NCBI GenBank assembly: GCA_947462925.1
Contig: CANHQP010000017.1
Span: forward strand, 1 to 64,000
Length of the DNA: 64,000 nucleotides
Direction: 5' to 3'
From: Flavobacteriia bacterium
Lineage (GTDB): Bacteria > Bacteroidota > Bacteroidia > Flavobacteriales_D > Crocinitomicaceae
Below the pieces are notes generated by a model that worked only from the letters and a program-made list of their open reading frames with translations, was not told where the DNA came from and did not search any database. Each line of letters begins with the position of its first letter. Positions within the stretch are counted from its first letter, which is position 1. A program made the position numbers and the translations under genes. This document shows, one piece after another, positions 27,002 through 35,618 of the stretch.

Positions 27002-29119
27002 ATGTTAAAATTTTTCACTTTCATTTTATCAGTGACTTCCCTTAACTTAGTTTTTGCTCAACCAGCAGGAAGTCTAGACCAAAGTTTTGGATCAGCAGGT
27101 AAAGTAACCACTTCAATTACTAATGGGGAAGAAAAAGCTTATGGCATTTCTATACTTTCAAACGGAAAAATTTTAGTTGCTGGACAAGCTTCAAGTACCG
27201 TTACAGGAAAAGATTTTATTCTGCTTTGTTATAATTCAGATGGAACTTTGGACAATACATTCGGCAACGGAGGATATGTAACTACTGATATTCAACTTGG
27301 AAGTGATGATGTGGCATACAGCATTGCAGTTCAAGCTGATGGAAAAATAATTCTCGGAGGATACAGTGACAATGGTTCTGACAAAAATGCAGCATTGGTC
27401 CGCTATGAAAATGATGGATCTTTAGACCTTACGTTTGGAACAAATGGAAAAGTATTGACTGATTTTGACGGTGCATCAGATGAAATCAAAGTAATCAAAA
27501 TTCACGCATTAACAGGAAACATCGTTGTTGGAGGATCATCTATAATCAGCTCTTCTATTTCAAAACCAGTCGTAGCTAGATTCTTATCGGATGGAAGTTT
27601 AGATGTAAGCTTCAACGCAACAGGAATTAAATTACTTTGGATCACAAATCTAGACTATCAGTATCTTTTTTCAGTTGAAGACCTTGTTGTCCAACCAAAT
27701 GGTAAAATAACCGCAACAGGTTGGAGAGATTTTCCAGGGCTTCAGTGGGACTCTGATTATTGGGTTGGAAGAATTAATAGTGATGGCGCCATGGACAACA
27801 CTTTTTCAACTGATGGTGTCAATGTGTATAACGGCACTTTTAATGGTCACGACAGGGCTTATTCAATGATATTAAAATCAAATAATAACATTTTAATTGC
27901 AGGTGGTGGATATCTTGATAATCTTAAATATGATTATACAATGTTTGAAATCAATTCTAACGGAACAACTGGTTCTATAGCAGGATCAACCAATTATGGA
28001 AACTTACTAGATGATATAAGTTATGCTTTGGTTGAAGACATAAATGGTAAATTCGTTCTTGCTGGTTCTACGGGTGATGCAACTAATAAATCGTTTGGAA
28101 TTTCGCGCAAAAACGCAGATGGAACAGCAGACTTAACTTTTGACACAGACGGAATGACTACTACAACATTTGGTGCAAACACACTAAATGAATGTTTTGA
28201 CATGCAAATTCAATCAGACAATAAGATTGTTGCTGTAGGATATTCTGGTGGTGATATTGCAATTGCCAGATATTTAGGAAACGCACAACCACAACTAAAC
28301 ACTTTCAATCTTTTGCTTCCTGCCAATGCAGCGACGGGTCAAGACTATTCTACTATTCTATTAGATTGGAGCGATGCTTTTGGTGCTACAAACTATGAAA
28401 TTGAATATGACATTAATGTAAATATGACTGCTCCACAAACCTTAACATCTACACTTTCTAATAAGTCAGTTTCTGGTTTACAACCAAATACAACTTATTT
28501 TTGGCGTGTCAAAGCTGGTGACGGAACCAATTTTGGAACCTACAGCAACATTTGGAGTTTTACAACAAACTCATTAGAAAATTTTAATTTGTTGCTTCCT
28601 ACAAACAATGCGATAAATCAACCATTTGCTTCCGTTCTTTGCGATTGGTCAAATGCTATGGGAGCAACTTCTTACCAAATAGAAATCGATTCAAATATCA
28701 ATTTCACGGACAATCCACAACTGATTAATGCAGGAAATTCCACATTCTACACCTTTTCAGATTTAGAACCGGGAACCAGCTATTTTTGGCATGTTCGAGC
28801 TAGTAATAATGGTTCAACATATGGGCAATGGAGCAATACTTGGAAATTTACTACAGAAATAAATACTGCATCTTTAAATAAACAAAATATAAATCCCTTT
28901 TTATTTTATCCAAATCCAGCAACGGAAAATGTTCAAATTCAAATTGGTGAAAACTTAGTTGGTACAGCTTTTAAAATTATTGATATCACTGGTAAAGTAA
29001 TTGATTTGGGAAATTTTAGTGATACAAAACAAATAATTTCCATTGAAAAACTACCAATTGGACTCTACTATTTTGAAATAGAAGAAATGAATTCAATTTT
29101 AAAATTTATTAAAGAATAA
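27002..29119 (+). CDS. Secreted delta-60 repeat and fibronectin III protein, T9SS type A
   Basis: A 705-residue exported protein with a signal peptide (1-19). From about residue 24 to 425 it has delta-60 repeats of about 50 residues each (GSLDQSFGSAGKV, GTLDNTFGNGGYV, GSLDLTFGTNGKV, GTADLTFDTDG and others), predicted to build a beta-propeller. Two fibronectin type III-like domains follow (about 435-525 and 530-620, ending NTTYFWRVKAG and GTSYFWHVRAS). The last 70 residues are a T9SS type A sorting domain (FYPNPATENVQI). A surface or extracellular role is likely, but the substrate or partner is unknown. Confidence 0.87.
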   Translation: MLKFFTFILSVTSLNLVFAQPAGSLDQSFGSAGKVTTSITNGEEKAYGISILSNGKILVAGQASSTVTGKDFILLCYNSDGTLDNTFGNGGYVTTDIQLGSDDVAYSIAVQADGKIILGGYSDNGSDKNAALVRYENDGSLDLTFGTNGKVLTDFDGASDEIKVIKIHALTGNIVVGGSSIISSSISKPVVARFLSDGSLDVSFNATGIKLLWITNLDYQYLFSVEDLVVQPNGKITATGWRDFPGLQWDSDYWVGRINSDGAMDNTFSTDGVNVYNGTFNGHDRAYSMILKSNNNILIAGGGYLDNLKYDYTMFEINSNGTTGSIAGSTNYGNLLDDISYALVEDINGKFVLAGSTGDATNKSFGISRKNADGTADLTFDTDGMTTTTFGANTLNECFDMQIQSDNKIVAVGYSGGDIAIARYLGNAQPQLNTFNLLLPANAATGQDYSTILLDWSDAFGATNYEIEYDINVNMTAPQTLTSTLSNKSVSGLQPNTTYFWRVKAGDGTNFGTYSNIWSFTTNSLENFNLLLPTNNAINQPFASVLCDWSNAMGATSYQIEIDSNINFTDNPQLINAGNSTFYTFSDLEPGTSYFWHVRASNNGSTYGQWSNTWKFTTEINTASLNKQNINPFLFYPNPATENVQIQIGENLVGTAFKIIDITGKVIDLGNFSDTKQIISIEKLPIGLYYFEIEEMNSILKFIKE

Positions 29120-29216
29120 AATTTCAATCTGTTTTTAATTGTAATTCAAACAAATTACGAAATTTTACTTAGAGCACGTTTTTTCATTATGCCTTAATTT
29201 GAAGAAAATTAAAGCT

Positions 29217-29630
29217 ATGAAAAAAACAATTTTATTTTTCTTGTTGCTAGCGCTAGCTTCAACTTCCTACGATAAAAATTACAGGGGAATAAACAAATTA
29301 TCTGGAAACTGGTATTTAAAAAGTATAGAAAGAAATGGTGTTTCCGAAGATATGAATATTCTTAAAATTAAACTGAAATCTACCTATGATGTTGGAGACA
29401 GTTGGTTTGGATATTATTATGAAGACAATGTAACTTCAAGCGGTTTGCCAGTCAACATAAAATATGATTTACAAATCGAAATCAGTAATAAAGGAAAAAC
29501 AGCCACTTTTTTCTACAACTATGGATCTATCAATGGATGGTCAGAGGTCTATGACATTTTAAAATTGAAAAAAAATGCCCTTGAACTGAAAGCGGTTGGC
29601 GAAGAAAACTATTATGTTTTTGAACGATAA
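29217..29630 (+). CDS. Small exported protein, lipocalin-like
   Basis: A 137-residue protein with a signal peptide (residues 1-16) and a beta-rich body beginning KLSGNWYLKSIERNG, which resembles Bacteroidota lipocalin-like domains. The hydrophobic core LFFLLLALAS ends at STSYDKN with no cysteine, so it lacks a lipobox and should be a soluble periplasmic protein. I chose ATG at 29217 over an in-frame TTG at 29199. It follows a T9SS cargo gene by 97 bases and is convergent with the next. Family assignment is tentative. Confidence 0.6.
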   Translation: MKKTILFFLLLALASTSYDKNYRGINKLSGNWYLKSIERNGVSEDMNILKIKLKSTYDVGDSWFGYYYEDNVTSSGLPVNIKYDLQIEISNKGKTATFFYNYGSINGWSEVYDILKLKKNALELKAVGEENYYVFER

Positions 29631-29645
29631 AAACATATTTATAAC

Positions 29646-29681
29646 ATAAAAAAGGCTGATCAACTCCGTGACCAGCCTATA
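29646..29681 (-). terminator. Terminator of the 29700-32366 gene
   Basis: Minus-strand stem AGGCTGGTCA / TGATCAGCCT (one G-U pair) followed by TTTTTT. On the plus strand the downstream T-run is poor, so it acts mainly for the minus-strand gene. Confidence 0.75.
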
Positions 29682-29699
29682 TTCTACTTAGAATGAAAT

Positions 29700-32366
29700 C
29701 TATTGTTTGGAAATCTTTCTAATACTTTTACGGTTTTCTGTACTCAAATCAATCAAATATATTCCATTAGGATAATTTGATAAATCAATTTGTGTATCAA
29801 GATTTCCACTAGCAGTATGAAATAAATCTTGTGTCAAAATAACTTCACCTAATATATTCATCACTGTAATTTTAGAAGTTAAAGCATTTGAATTCAAATG
29901 AATATTATATAATCCTTTACTTGGATTTGGATAAACATTGAAATCTAACTTGTTTGATTCGCTTACCTCATCAATTGTTGCTGTTCCAACTAATATCTGT
30001 CTGATAATTGAATCTTGACAACCAGCAGCTGAAGTAACAACTAATTTAACAACATAAAGTCCAGCAGTTGGATAAATGTGCGATGGGTTATCAGCAAAAA
30101 CATCCGTACCGTCACCAAAATACCAATGTGATGTTTCTGCATTTGTAGAAGTATTGGTAAAATAGGCATCATTTATTCCTCCTGTTATGTGCGTAAAATT
30201 TGGAGTTGGAGGCGCTCCAAAAGAAACAGTAACCGATGCGCTAGAGGTGCAACCAATAAGATTTGTTGCTGAAACAGTATAAGTCGAAGTTGTTGTAGGA
30301 GTAACAACAACAGTGTCATTAGTTGAAATAATGGTGGAAGGCGACCACAAATAAGTAACTTGAGGATCACTGGATGTAGCAAATAAACTTACAGGTACTG
30401 ATTCACCTTCACATAATCCTGAAGTAGAAGCCGTTAAACCAATTGTTGGACCAACTTGATTAGGGTCAACAGTAATCAAAATTGAATCCATTTTGGAACA
30501 TCCGTATTGACTTGTTACGTTAACATTTTGGTATCCTGTAGAAGTTGGATTAACAATGACACTTGGCCCTATCAAACCAGCTGGTGTCCAAATAGCGGTA
30601 TAGGTATTTGTGGCATCACCACCAGTATTTCCAATAAATAAATTAATTACCGTACTGCCATTCAAACAAACAGTTTGATTGGTTGCAACTAGATTTGTAG
30701 ATGGAATTGGACGAACTGTAATAGTGGAAGTTCCTGTGGAATTACAACCATTAACAGGATTGGTTACCAAAACAGTATAACTTTCTGTTTGAAAAGGAAT
30801 CGCTACTGAAATAGTATCATTTACAGAAGTAATTGTTCCACCCGCGGTTGTTGTCCATTGAAAAGTTGCACCTGGCGTGGAAGTACTTGCAGCAATTATA
30901 CTGTTTCCAGTTGCTCCAGCACAAACATTCAAATTTGAAAAATTCATGGCAACAACAGGACCTACGAGATTGTCATCAATTGTAACAACAGTGGTATCTT
31001 TTCTGAAACATCCATATTGACCGTACACTGTAACAATATATTCCGTCGTGACCGTTGGTGAAGCAGAAATTGTGGCTGTTGATTCTAAAGTTGGAGACCA
31101 TAAATAGCTCAAAGTAACTCCTGTTCCCGCTGAAGCATTAACACTTAATACAGAACTTCCGCCCTGACAAAGTACAGGTAAAGAATTTGATAAATTGTTT
31201 ATCGTTGGTCGAGCACCAACAACGATTGTTTTTGTAACTGGCAACGAAACGCAACCATCTGCATCAGTACCTACAAGCGTATATACTCTTGTATTTGCTG
31301 GTGAAATTGTTATACTTGAAGAACTTGAATAAGTAGGGTTTGAAGCTGTACTCCACTGATAAGAATTAGCGCCACTAGCATACAATGTTAAATTATCACC
31401 ACTACAAATTGTATCAGTAACACTCAAAATTTCAACCACTGGAGTAGGATTTTGACTTACCAAAATTTGCAAAGGAATGGTAAATGAAGATTGATTAGAG
31501 TAACTACAAAATGAGCTGCATCTAATGTAAGTAGTACTTGTGACATTTGGTAAACTTGCAGTTGTAGAATTAGAACCAAAAGTTGCCCATGGACCTGATG
31601 GCGTTGGAGCAGAAAACCATGCATGGGTAATTCCTAAATCCGACGTACCATTCAGCAAAGTGAAGTCAACGGGACCTGAATTACCACAAAACAAAGAATC
31701 GGACGCAGCAACATTCCCTGCAGTCGGCGCGCCTGAACATAAAACTGGGTATTCATCCCAATTAATATCATCTAGGTAAATTCTTCTTGAAAGCGATTGA
31801 GGACCATAGACAGTTCCTTTAAAAATCAAATAATTTGTTTCGGTATTATATCCTGTAGGAATTGCATACGAATATTGATACCAACCATTTAATGCTTGAA
31901 CATTAGGTAAATTAACAGATTTCAACCTTGAAACAATCCCCAATCTTGTTGCGCCTGTTAGTGAAACGGAAGTATTGATATATACCGCCAAACTATCCGG
32001 ATTACTAGTTTCTAAAGAATCTCTATATATCCAAAAACTTACTATTGGTGTATTATTTCCCCTACCCTCCAACGTGAATGAAGGTGTTACAATCGATTCT
32101 GTATGAAAAGTTACAGTTTGATTAATTGGGTATCTCATTCTAGCCATTCCCGTTCCTGAATGAGAATTTCCGTCTAAAGGAGCTAGCAATGAACTTACCC
32201 TAGACCAATTTGCAGTTCCACCAATGGTGCTCCATCCTGGAGGTAGAAATAATGTGGAATCAAAACTTTCAGAATGCACAATTTGCGCAGTAGTAAGGTT
32301 AGAAAACTGCAAGAAAAAAAGCAGAATAGCCAATTTTCCAATAATTGTTTGGTAGTTTTTCTTCAT
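29700..32366 (-). CDS. Large secreted multi-Ig/PKD protein, T9SS type A
   Basis: An 888-residue exported protein. A signal peptide (about 1-27) precedes a MAM-like/choice-of-anchor domain (SESFDSTLFLPPGW to IYLDDINWDEYP, about 32-210). Residues about 215-720 are seven or so Ig-like repeats of 80-90 residues (CSGDNLTLYASGANSYQW, LCQGGSSVLSVNAS and similar). A PKD domain follows near 740-800 (FTNTSTNAETSHWYFGDG). The C-terminal 75 residues are a type A sorting domain (FNVYPNPSKGLYNIHL). It should be exported by the T9SS and probably acts as an adhesin or surface-layer protein, but this is inference. Confidence 0.88.
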   Translation of the reverse strand: MKKNYQTIIGKLAILLFFLQFSNLTTAQIVHSESFDSTLFLPPGWSTIGGTANWSRVSSLLAPLDGNSHSGTGMARMRYPINQTVTFHTESIVTPSFTLEGRGNNTPIVSFWIYRDSLETSNPDSLAVYINTSVSLTGATRLGIVSRLKSVNLPNVQALNGWYQYSYAIPTGYNTETNYLIFKGTVYGPQSLSRRIYLDDINWDEYPVLCSGAPTAGNVAASDSLFCGNSGPVDFTLLNGTSDLGITHAWFSAPTPSGPWATFGSNSTTASLPNVTSTTYIRCSSFCSYSNQSSFTIPLQILVSQNPTPVVEILSVTDTICSGDNLTLYASGANSYQWSTASNPTYSSSSSITISPANTRVYTLVGTDADGCVSLPVTKTIVVGARPTINNLSNSLPVLCQGGSSVLSVNASAGTGVTLSYLWSPTLESTATISASPTVTTEYIVTVYGQYGCFRKDTTVVTIDDNLVGPVVAMNFSNLNVCAGATGNSIIAASTSTPGATFQWTTTAGGTITSVNDTISVAIPFQTESYTVLVTNPVNGCNSTGTSTITVRPIPSTNLVATNQTVCLNGSTVINLFIGNTGGDATNTYTAIWTPAGLIGPSVIVNPTSTGYQNVNVTSQYGCSKMDSILITVDPNQVGPTIGLTASTSGLCEGESVPVSLFATSSDPQVTYLWSPSTIISTNDTVVVTPTTTSTYTVSATNLIGCTSSASVTVSFGAPPTPNFTHITGGINDAYFTNTSTNAETSHWYFGDGTDVFADNPSHIYPTAGLYVVKLVVTSAAGCQDSIIRQILVGTATIDEVSESNKLDFNVYPNPSKGLYNIHLNSNALTSKITVMNILGEVILTQDLFHTASGNLDTQIDLSNYPNGIYLIDLSTENRKSIRKISKQ

Positions 32367-32500
32367 AAGTAGTATGATAAAAATTTATTTTTCATTCACT
32401 AAACGTTCAAAATTGAACAAAAGTGAACAAATATAGATTATTTATTCAAGAAAGAAAAAAGTTTCTTAAAGTCAAAGAGATACCAAATACCAAAATTAAT

Positions 32501-34192
32501 CTATTTTGGTTCAAAGCTTCCTTTCACTTTGAGTTGACCATACTCATATTCTCTTTCAGTAAGTACTTTTCCTCTGCTATCGTAAGTTCGTAAAAATCCG
32601 TGTTTCATTCCATCTTTATAATTTACTTCAGAGGTAACTTCACCCCTCCTTGTATATTCGCGCATTGGTCCGTCTAACTTGCCATTTTTATAAGTAGAAG
32701 TTACAGCTGGAATTTTTCCTCCAGGAAAATAATCTTTCCATTCTCCGTCTTTTTCACCGTCTTTGTAATTCCCTTCTTCAGTCTTTTTAAAATCTTTTGA
32801 TGAGAAAGAAACCGCATATCCATCTTTAACACTTTCATAAGTTATTCGTCCTTTTGACGGGCCGTATTTTACTTTTGATTTGATTTTTAAGATTTTATAA
32901 GTAAACAAATCTTTTTGTCTTCCATTTTCAAAATATTCGACCCATTCTTTATTTTTTAGTCCATTTTTGTAATATCCTGTCAATTTTAAAACACCTTTAA
33001 AAGAATAAGATTTCCACTCACCATGCAAAACACCGGCTTTAAAAGTGGTTTCATTTTTCAACTTCCCATTTTCCCAGTTGTTAATCCATCTTCCCTCTTC
33101 TTTTCCTGCAACGTATTTTCCAGACATTAACAATGTACCGTCTTCATACCATGTTTCCCACAAACCTTCTTTTTCATCATTGGAAAAGCTTCCCACTTTG
33201 AATTTTGAACCGTCTTTGTAAAAGTAATTCCAGTTTCCATCTTTCAAACCCATCTTGTATTGGGCAGTATAAGCAATTTCACCTGTAGGATACCAGTAAG
33301 TCCAGTCTCCATGTTGTTGGTCTTCTTTGAAATTACCAGACATATCTCGAACGCCAAATTTGGTATACCAAGTCCACAACCCATTTTTCTGTCCAGATTT
33401 ATAAAAACCTTCTGTATTCACTTGTCCATTATCATAAAAATATTGGTACTTACCTTCCATTCTATCTTCATCATAATTGCAAATTTTCTCAATTTTTCCC
33501 GTGTAATAGTAGAACTTCCAAAGGCCTGATTTTTTGCCATTTTTATAGGAACCAGACAGCGATGAATCGCCCAAAATGCTTTTTTCTAAAAAAATGCCAT
33601 TCAAAACACCAGATGTATAGAAATAATAATGCTTTAACAATCCATTGTTATGCATTTCAACCACTTTTCCTGTTCCATTGATCAGCGTTTGTGTGTGCAA
33701 CGAATCATCTATCCAAAAAGACTGAACAAACCTTGTAGAATCAATAATTTCCTCCACCATTTTCGGGCTTCCATCAATGTGAAATGTTTTCCAAATGCCA
33801 AATTCTTTATTGTCCTTGAAATAACCTTCTGTCTCTAAAACACCACTTTCGTTCCATAGTCTATAAACGCTATCTTGTAAATCGTTGATAAAATATCCTT
33901 CTTGACGCATTAAACCATTAGGGTATTTCAAAATCACTGGTCCATGAAGTTTTCCTTTGTAATAATTTCGAATTTCAGTTAATTTTCCTTCTCTGTCGAA
34001 ATATTCCCATTTACCATGTTCAAGCGCTGTTTCTCCTAGAGGATCCTTATAATAAGAGCCTATAGATTGGGGCTTTGTATTTTGAAAATCCCAATAGAAA
34101 GTTTTCTTTTTAGTCAGGTTTTCTTTCAATACTTTTTGGCTGTTGGCATTAAAAGATGCAAAAATCAGCAAACAAAAAATGAATCTTAACAT
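32501..34192 (-). CDS. YwqK-like/MORN-type repeat protein, exported
   Basis: A 563-residue protein with a signal peptide (about 1-18) followed by about twenty repeats of about 22 residues of the form GxYKNGKKxGxWxxYYxxG (for example GYFKDNKEFGIWKTFHIDG, GFYKSGQKNGLWTWYTKFG, GNYKDGEKDGEWKDYFPGG). This is the pattern annotated as the YwqK family or MORN repeats; despite the usual database name, no toxin-antitoxin pairing is visible here. Repeats of this kind form curved beta-sheets. The 517-residue product at 62426-63970 is a second member. Function is unknown. Confidence 0.82.
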   Translation of the reverse strand: MLRFIFCLLIFASFNANSQKVLKENLTKKKTFYWDFQNTKPQSIGSYYKDPLGETALEHGKWEYFDREGKLTEIRNYYKGKLHGPVILKYPNGLMRQEGYFINDLQDSVYRLWNESGVLETEGYFKDNKEFGIWKTFHIDGSPKMVEEIIDSTRFVQSFWIDDSLHTQTLINGTGKVVEMHNNGLLKHYYFYTSGVLNGIFLEKSILGDSSLSGSYKNGKKSGLWKFYYYTGKIEKICNYDEDRMEGKYQYFYDNGQVNTEGFYKSGQKNGLWTWYTKFGVRDMSGNFKEDQQHGDWTYWYPTGEIAYTAQYKMGLKDGNWNYFYKDGSKFKVGSFSNDEKEGLWETWYEDGTLLMSGKYVAGKEEGRWINNWENGKLKNETTFKAGVLHGEWKSYSFKGVLKLTGYYKNGLKNKEWVEYFENGRQKDLFTYKILKIKSKVKYGPSKGRITYESVKDGYAVSFSSKDFKKTEEGNYKDGEKDGEWKDYFPGGKIPAVTSTYKNGKLDGPMREYTRRGEVTSEVNYKDGMKHGFLRTYDSRGKVLTEREYEYGQLKVKGSFEPK

Positions 34193-34234
34193 GTGAAATT
34201 TTGATTTATTGAATAATGAAAAATACGCTTTTTG

Positions 34235-34882
34235 TTACAACTTTGAGAGGATGCCTTGCGCAAACAATACGATTCCGAACAAAAATAAAATGGTACCCGT
34301 AATTCTGTTCAATGAAGTTAGTACGCGATCAGTAATAAATGGTCTCAGCTTTTTAGCGCCTAGAATTTTTAGAAAATCAATAGAAAAAAAGACAAAAAGT
34401 AAAATTGAAATGTAAATAAATGTTGGCGCCCAAATAGCAGAATTAGCTTTTTGTTTAGTTCCCAAAGCCATCACACTAAACCAATAAACAATCACCAACG
34501 GATTTGCCAAATTGAGTACCAATCCTTTAACAAAAAGCATCAAATAATCTCTTGAATTGTGAATGGCATTTCCTAAATCATCTTGTTTGTGTGGTTTCGG
34601 TTTTTTAAAAAAAGAAACGCTTCCGTAAATTAAAAATAAACATCCACCAAAAATTTTCAAAATTCCTTCATTTTCTCCTTTGGTAAGTGCCGAAACTTCA
34701 GCATAAAAAATATAAGCAATGAGGATATATATCAAATCACTAATAAAAATACCCGCATCAAAAGCAAGTGCCGGTCTCACACCTTTTCGAATGCTTATTT
34801 CAAGCAAAACAAAAAAAGCAGGTCCTAGCATGATGCTTAAAATGAAACCTGTACCAACCGCACTTAAGACTAATTCGAGCAA
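34235..34882 (-). CDS. LysE family exporter
   Basis: A 215-residue inner-membrane protein with six helices resembling LysE/RhtB amino-acid exporters. Family features are the N-terminal LSIMLGPAFFVLLEISIRKG and the loop FLIYGSVSFF followed by NLANPLVIVYWFSVM. I chose the TTG at 34882 because a TATTTTTG promoter element at 34905-34912 lies just upstream and homologues begin at this point; an open frame continues up to an ATG at 35005 whose extra residues look non-coding. Substrate is unknown. Confidence 0.85.
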   Translation of the reverse strand: MLELVLSAVGTGFILSIMLGPAFFVLLEISIRKGVRPALAFDAGIFISDLIYILIAYIFYAEVSALTKGENEGILKIFGGCLFLIYGSVSFFKKPKPHKQDDLGNAIHNSRDYLMLFVKGLVLNLANPLVIVYWFSVMALGTKQKANSAIWAPTFIYISILLFVFFSIDFLKILGAKKLRPFITDRVLTSLNRITGTILFLFGIVLFAQGILSKL

Positions 34883-34904
34883 TGGAGAATTTTTATAGTT
34901 GATA

Positions 34905-34912
34905 CAAAAATA
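34905..34912 (-). promoter_or_regulatory. -7 element of the LysE gene
   Basis: TATTTTTG on the minus strand, 22 bases before the TTG start at 34882. It decides the start. Bases 34883-35187 (305 bases) hold only this element, the one at 35073 and no gene. Confidence 0.5.
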
Positions 34913-35072
34913 ATGAAACGATTGAGTTTTGAATAAAAACCGATATGTTATTTGAAAGTTTTTAAGCAGGAATAGCGTTTTAAAGAACCGAAAATTGTGA
35001 TTCAACCATCCAAAATCAATAATAACTTTTGTATTTATGCTTTCAACAGTGTAAAAAATTGAAGGAAGTGAT

Positions 35073-35080
35073 TACATTTG
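35073..35080 (+). promoter_or_regulatory. Candidate -7 element of the 35188 gene
   Basis: TACATTTG fits TAnnTTTG and would give a leader of about 100 bases before the ATG at 35188. A -33 TTG at 17-23 bases was not found, so this is weak. Confidence 0.35.
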
Positions 35081-35187
35081 CAAGAAATAACTGGTCGATA
35101 AACGAGTTTTTCTCCAATTTGAAGCCAAAAAGCATGGAATAATCACCAAATTGAATATTTCAGCAACCATTTAAAAATTGTGTATTT

Positions 35188-35547
35188 ATGAAAATTGCAG
35201 CTGCAAATAAAAAACTAGATTCAATCATTGAAAAAGTTGAAAAAGAAGGAATTCTTGCAAAAGGTCTTATTGATGATTTAAAAGAATTACGCGAATTTGC
35301 TTTAAAAGAACAAGATCCCTTGGTTACCAAAGTATTGAGATTGACTTATGAGTTTCTTACCGAACGTGAAGCATTTGATGTTCAAGCGCAATATGAGGAA
35401 GACGAAGAGGAAAATGAATATCCAATTGAGATTGAAGACAATGAAAACTTGCTGTATTTGTTGAACTTGCTTAAAAATGCTGAACACAAAATCAACCGTG
35501 AAGAAATTAAAGATTATAGAACGGCTTTGAAAGAAGAGCTTTATTAA
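35188..35547 (+). CDS. Conserved hypothetical acidic protein
   Basis: A 119-residue cytoplasmic, mostly helical protein (LDSIIEKVEKEG, LKELREFALKEQDPLVTKV) with a very acidic central stretch (EEDEEENEYPIEIEDNEN) and a C-terminal helix. I recognise it as a conserved Bacteroidota family of unknown function. It lies alone between the LysE gene and a bidirectional terminator, with no operon partners. No catalytic motif is visible. Confidence 0.65.
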   Translation: MKIAAANKKLDSIIEKVEKEGILAKGLIDDLKELREFALKEQDPLVTKVLRLTYEFLTEREAFDVQAQYEEDEEENEYPIEIEDNENLLYLLNLLKNAEHKINREEIKDYRTALKEELY

Positions 35548-35565
35548 TCAATAAAAAACGACATA

Positions 35566-35600
35566 AAAAAGGCGATTAAAATAAATTAATCGCCTTTTTC
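35566..35600. terminator. Bidirectional terminator
   Basis: AAAAAGGCGATTAA / TTAATCGCCTTTTT between the convergent 35188 gene and the aldehyde dehydrogenase gene. Confidence 0.88.
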
Positions 35601-35618
35601 TTTGTTTAATATTTCGAT

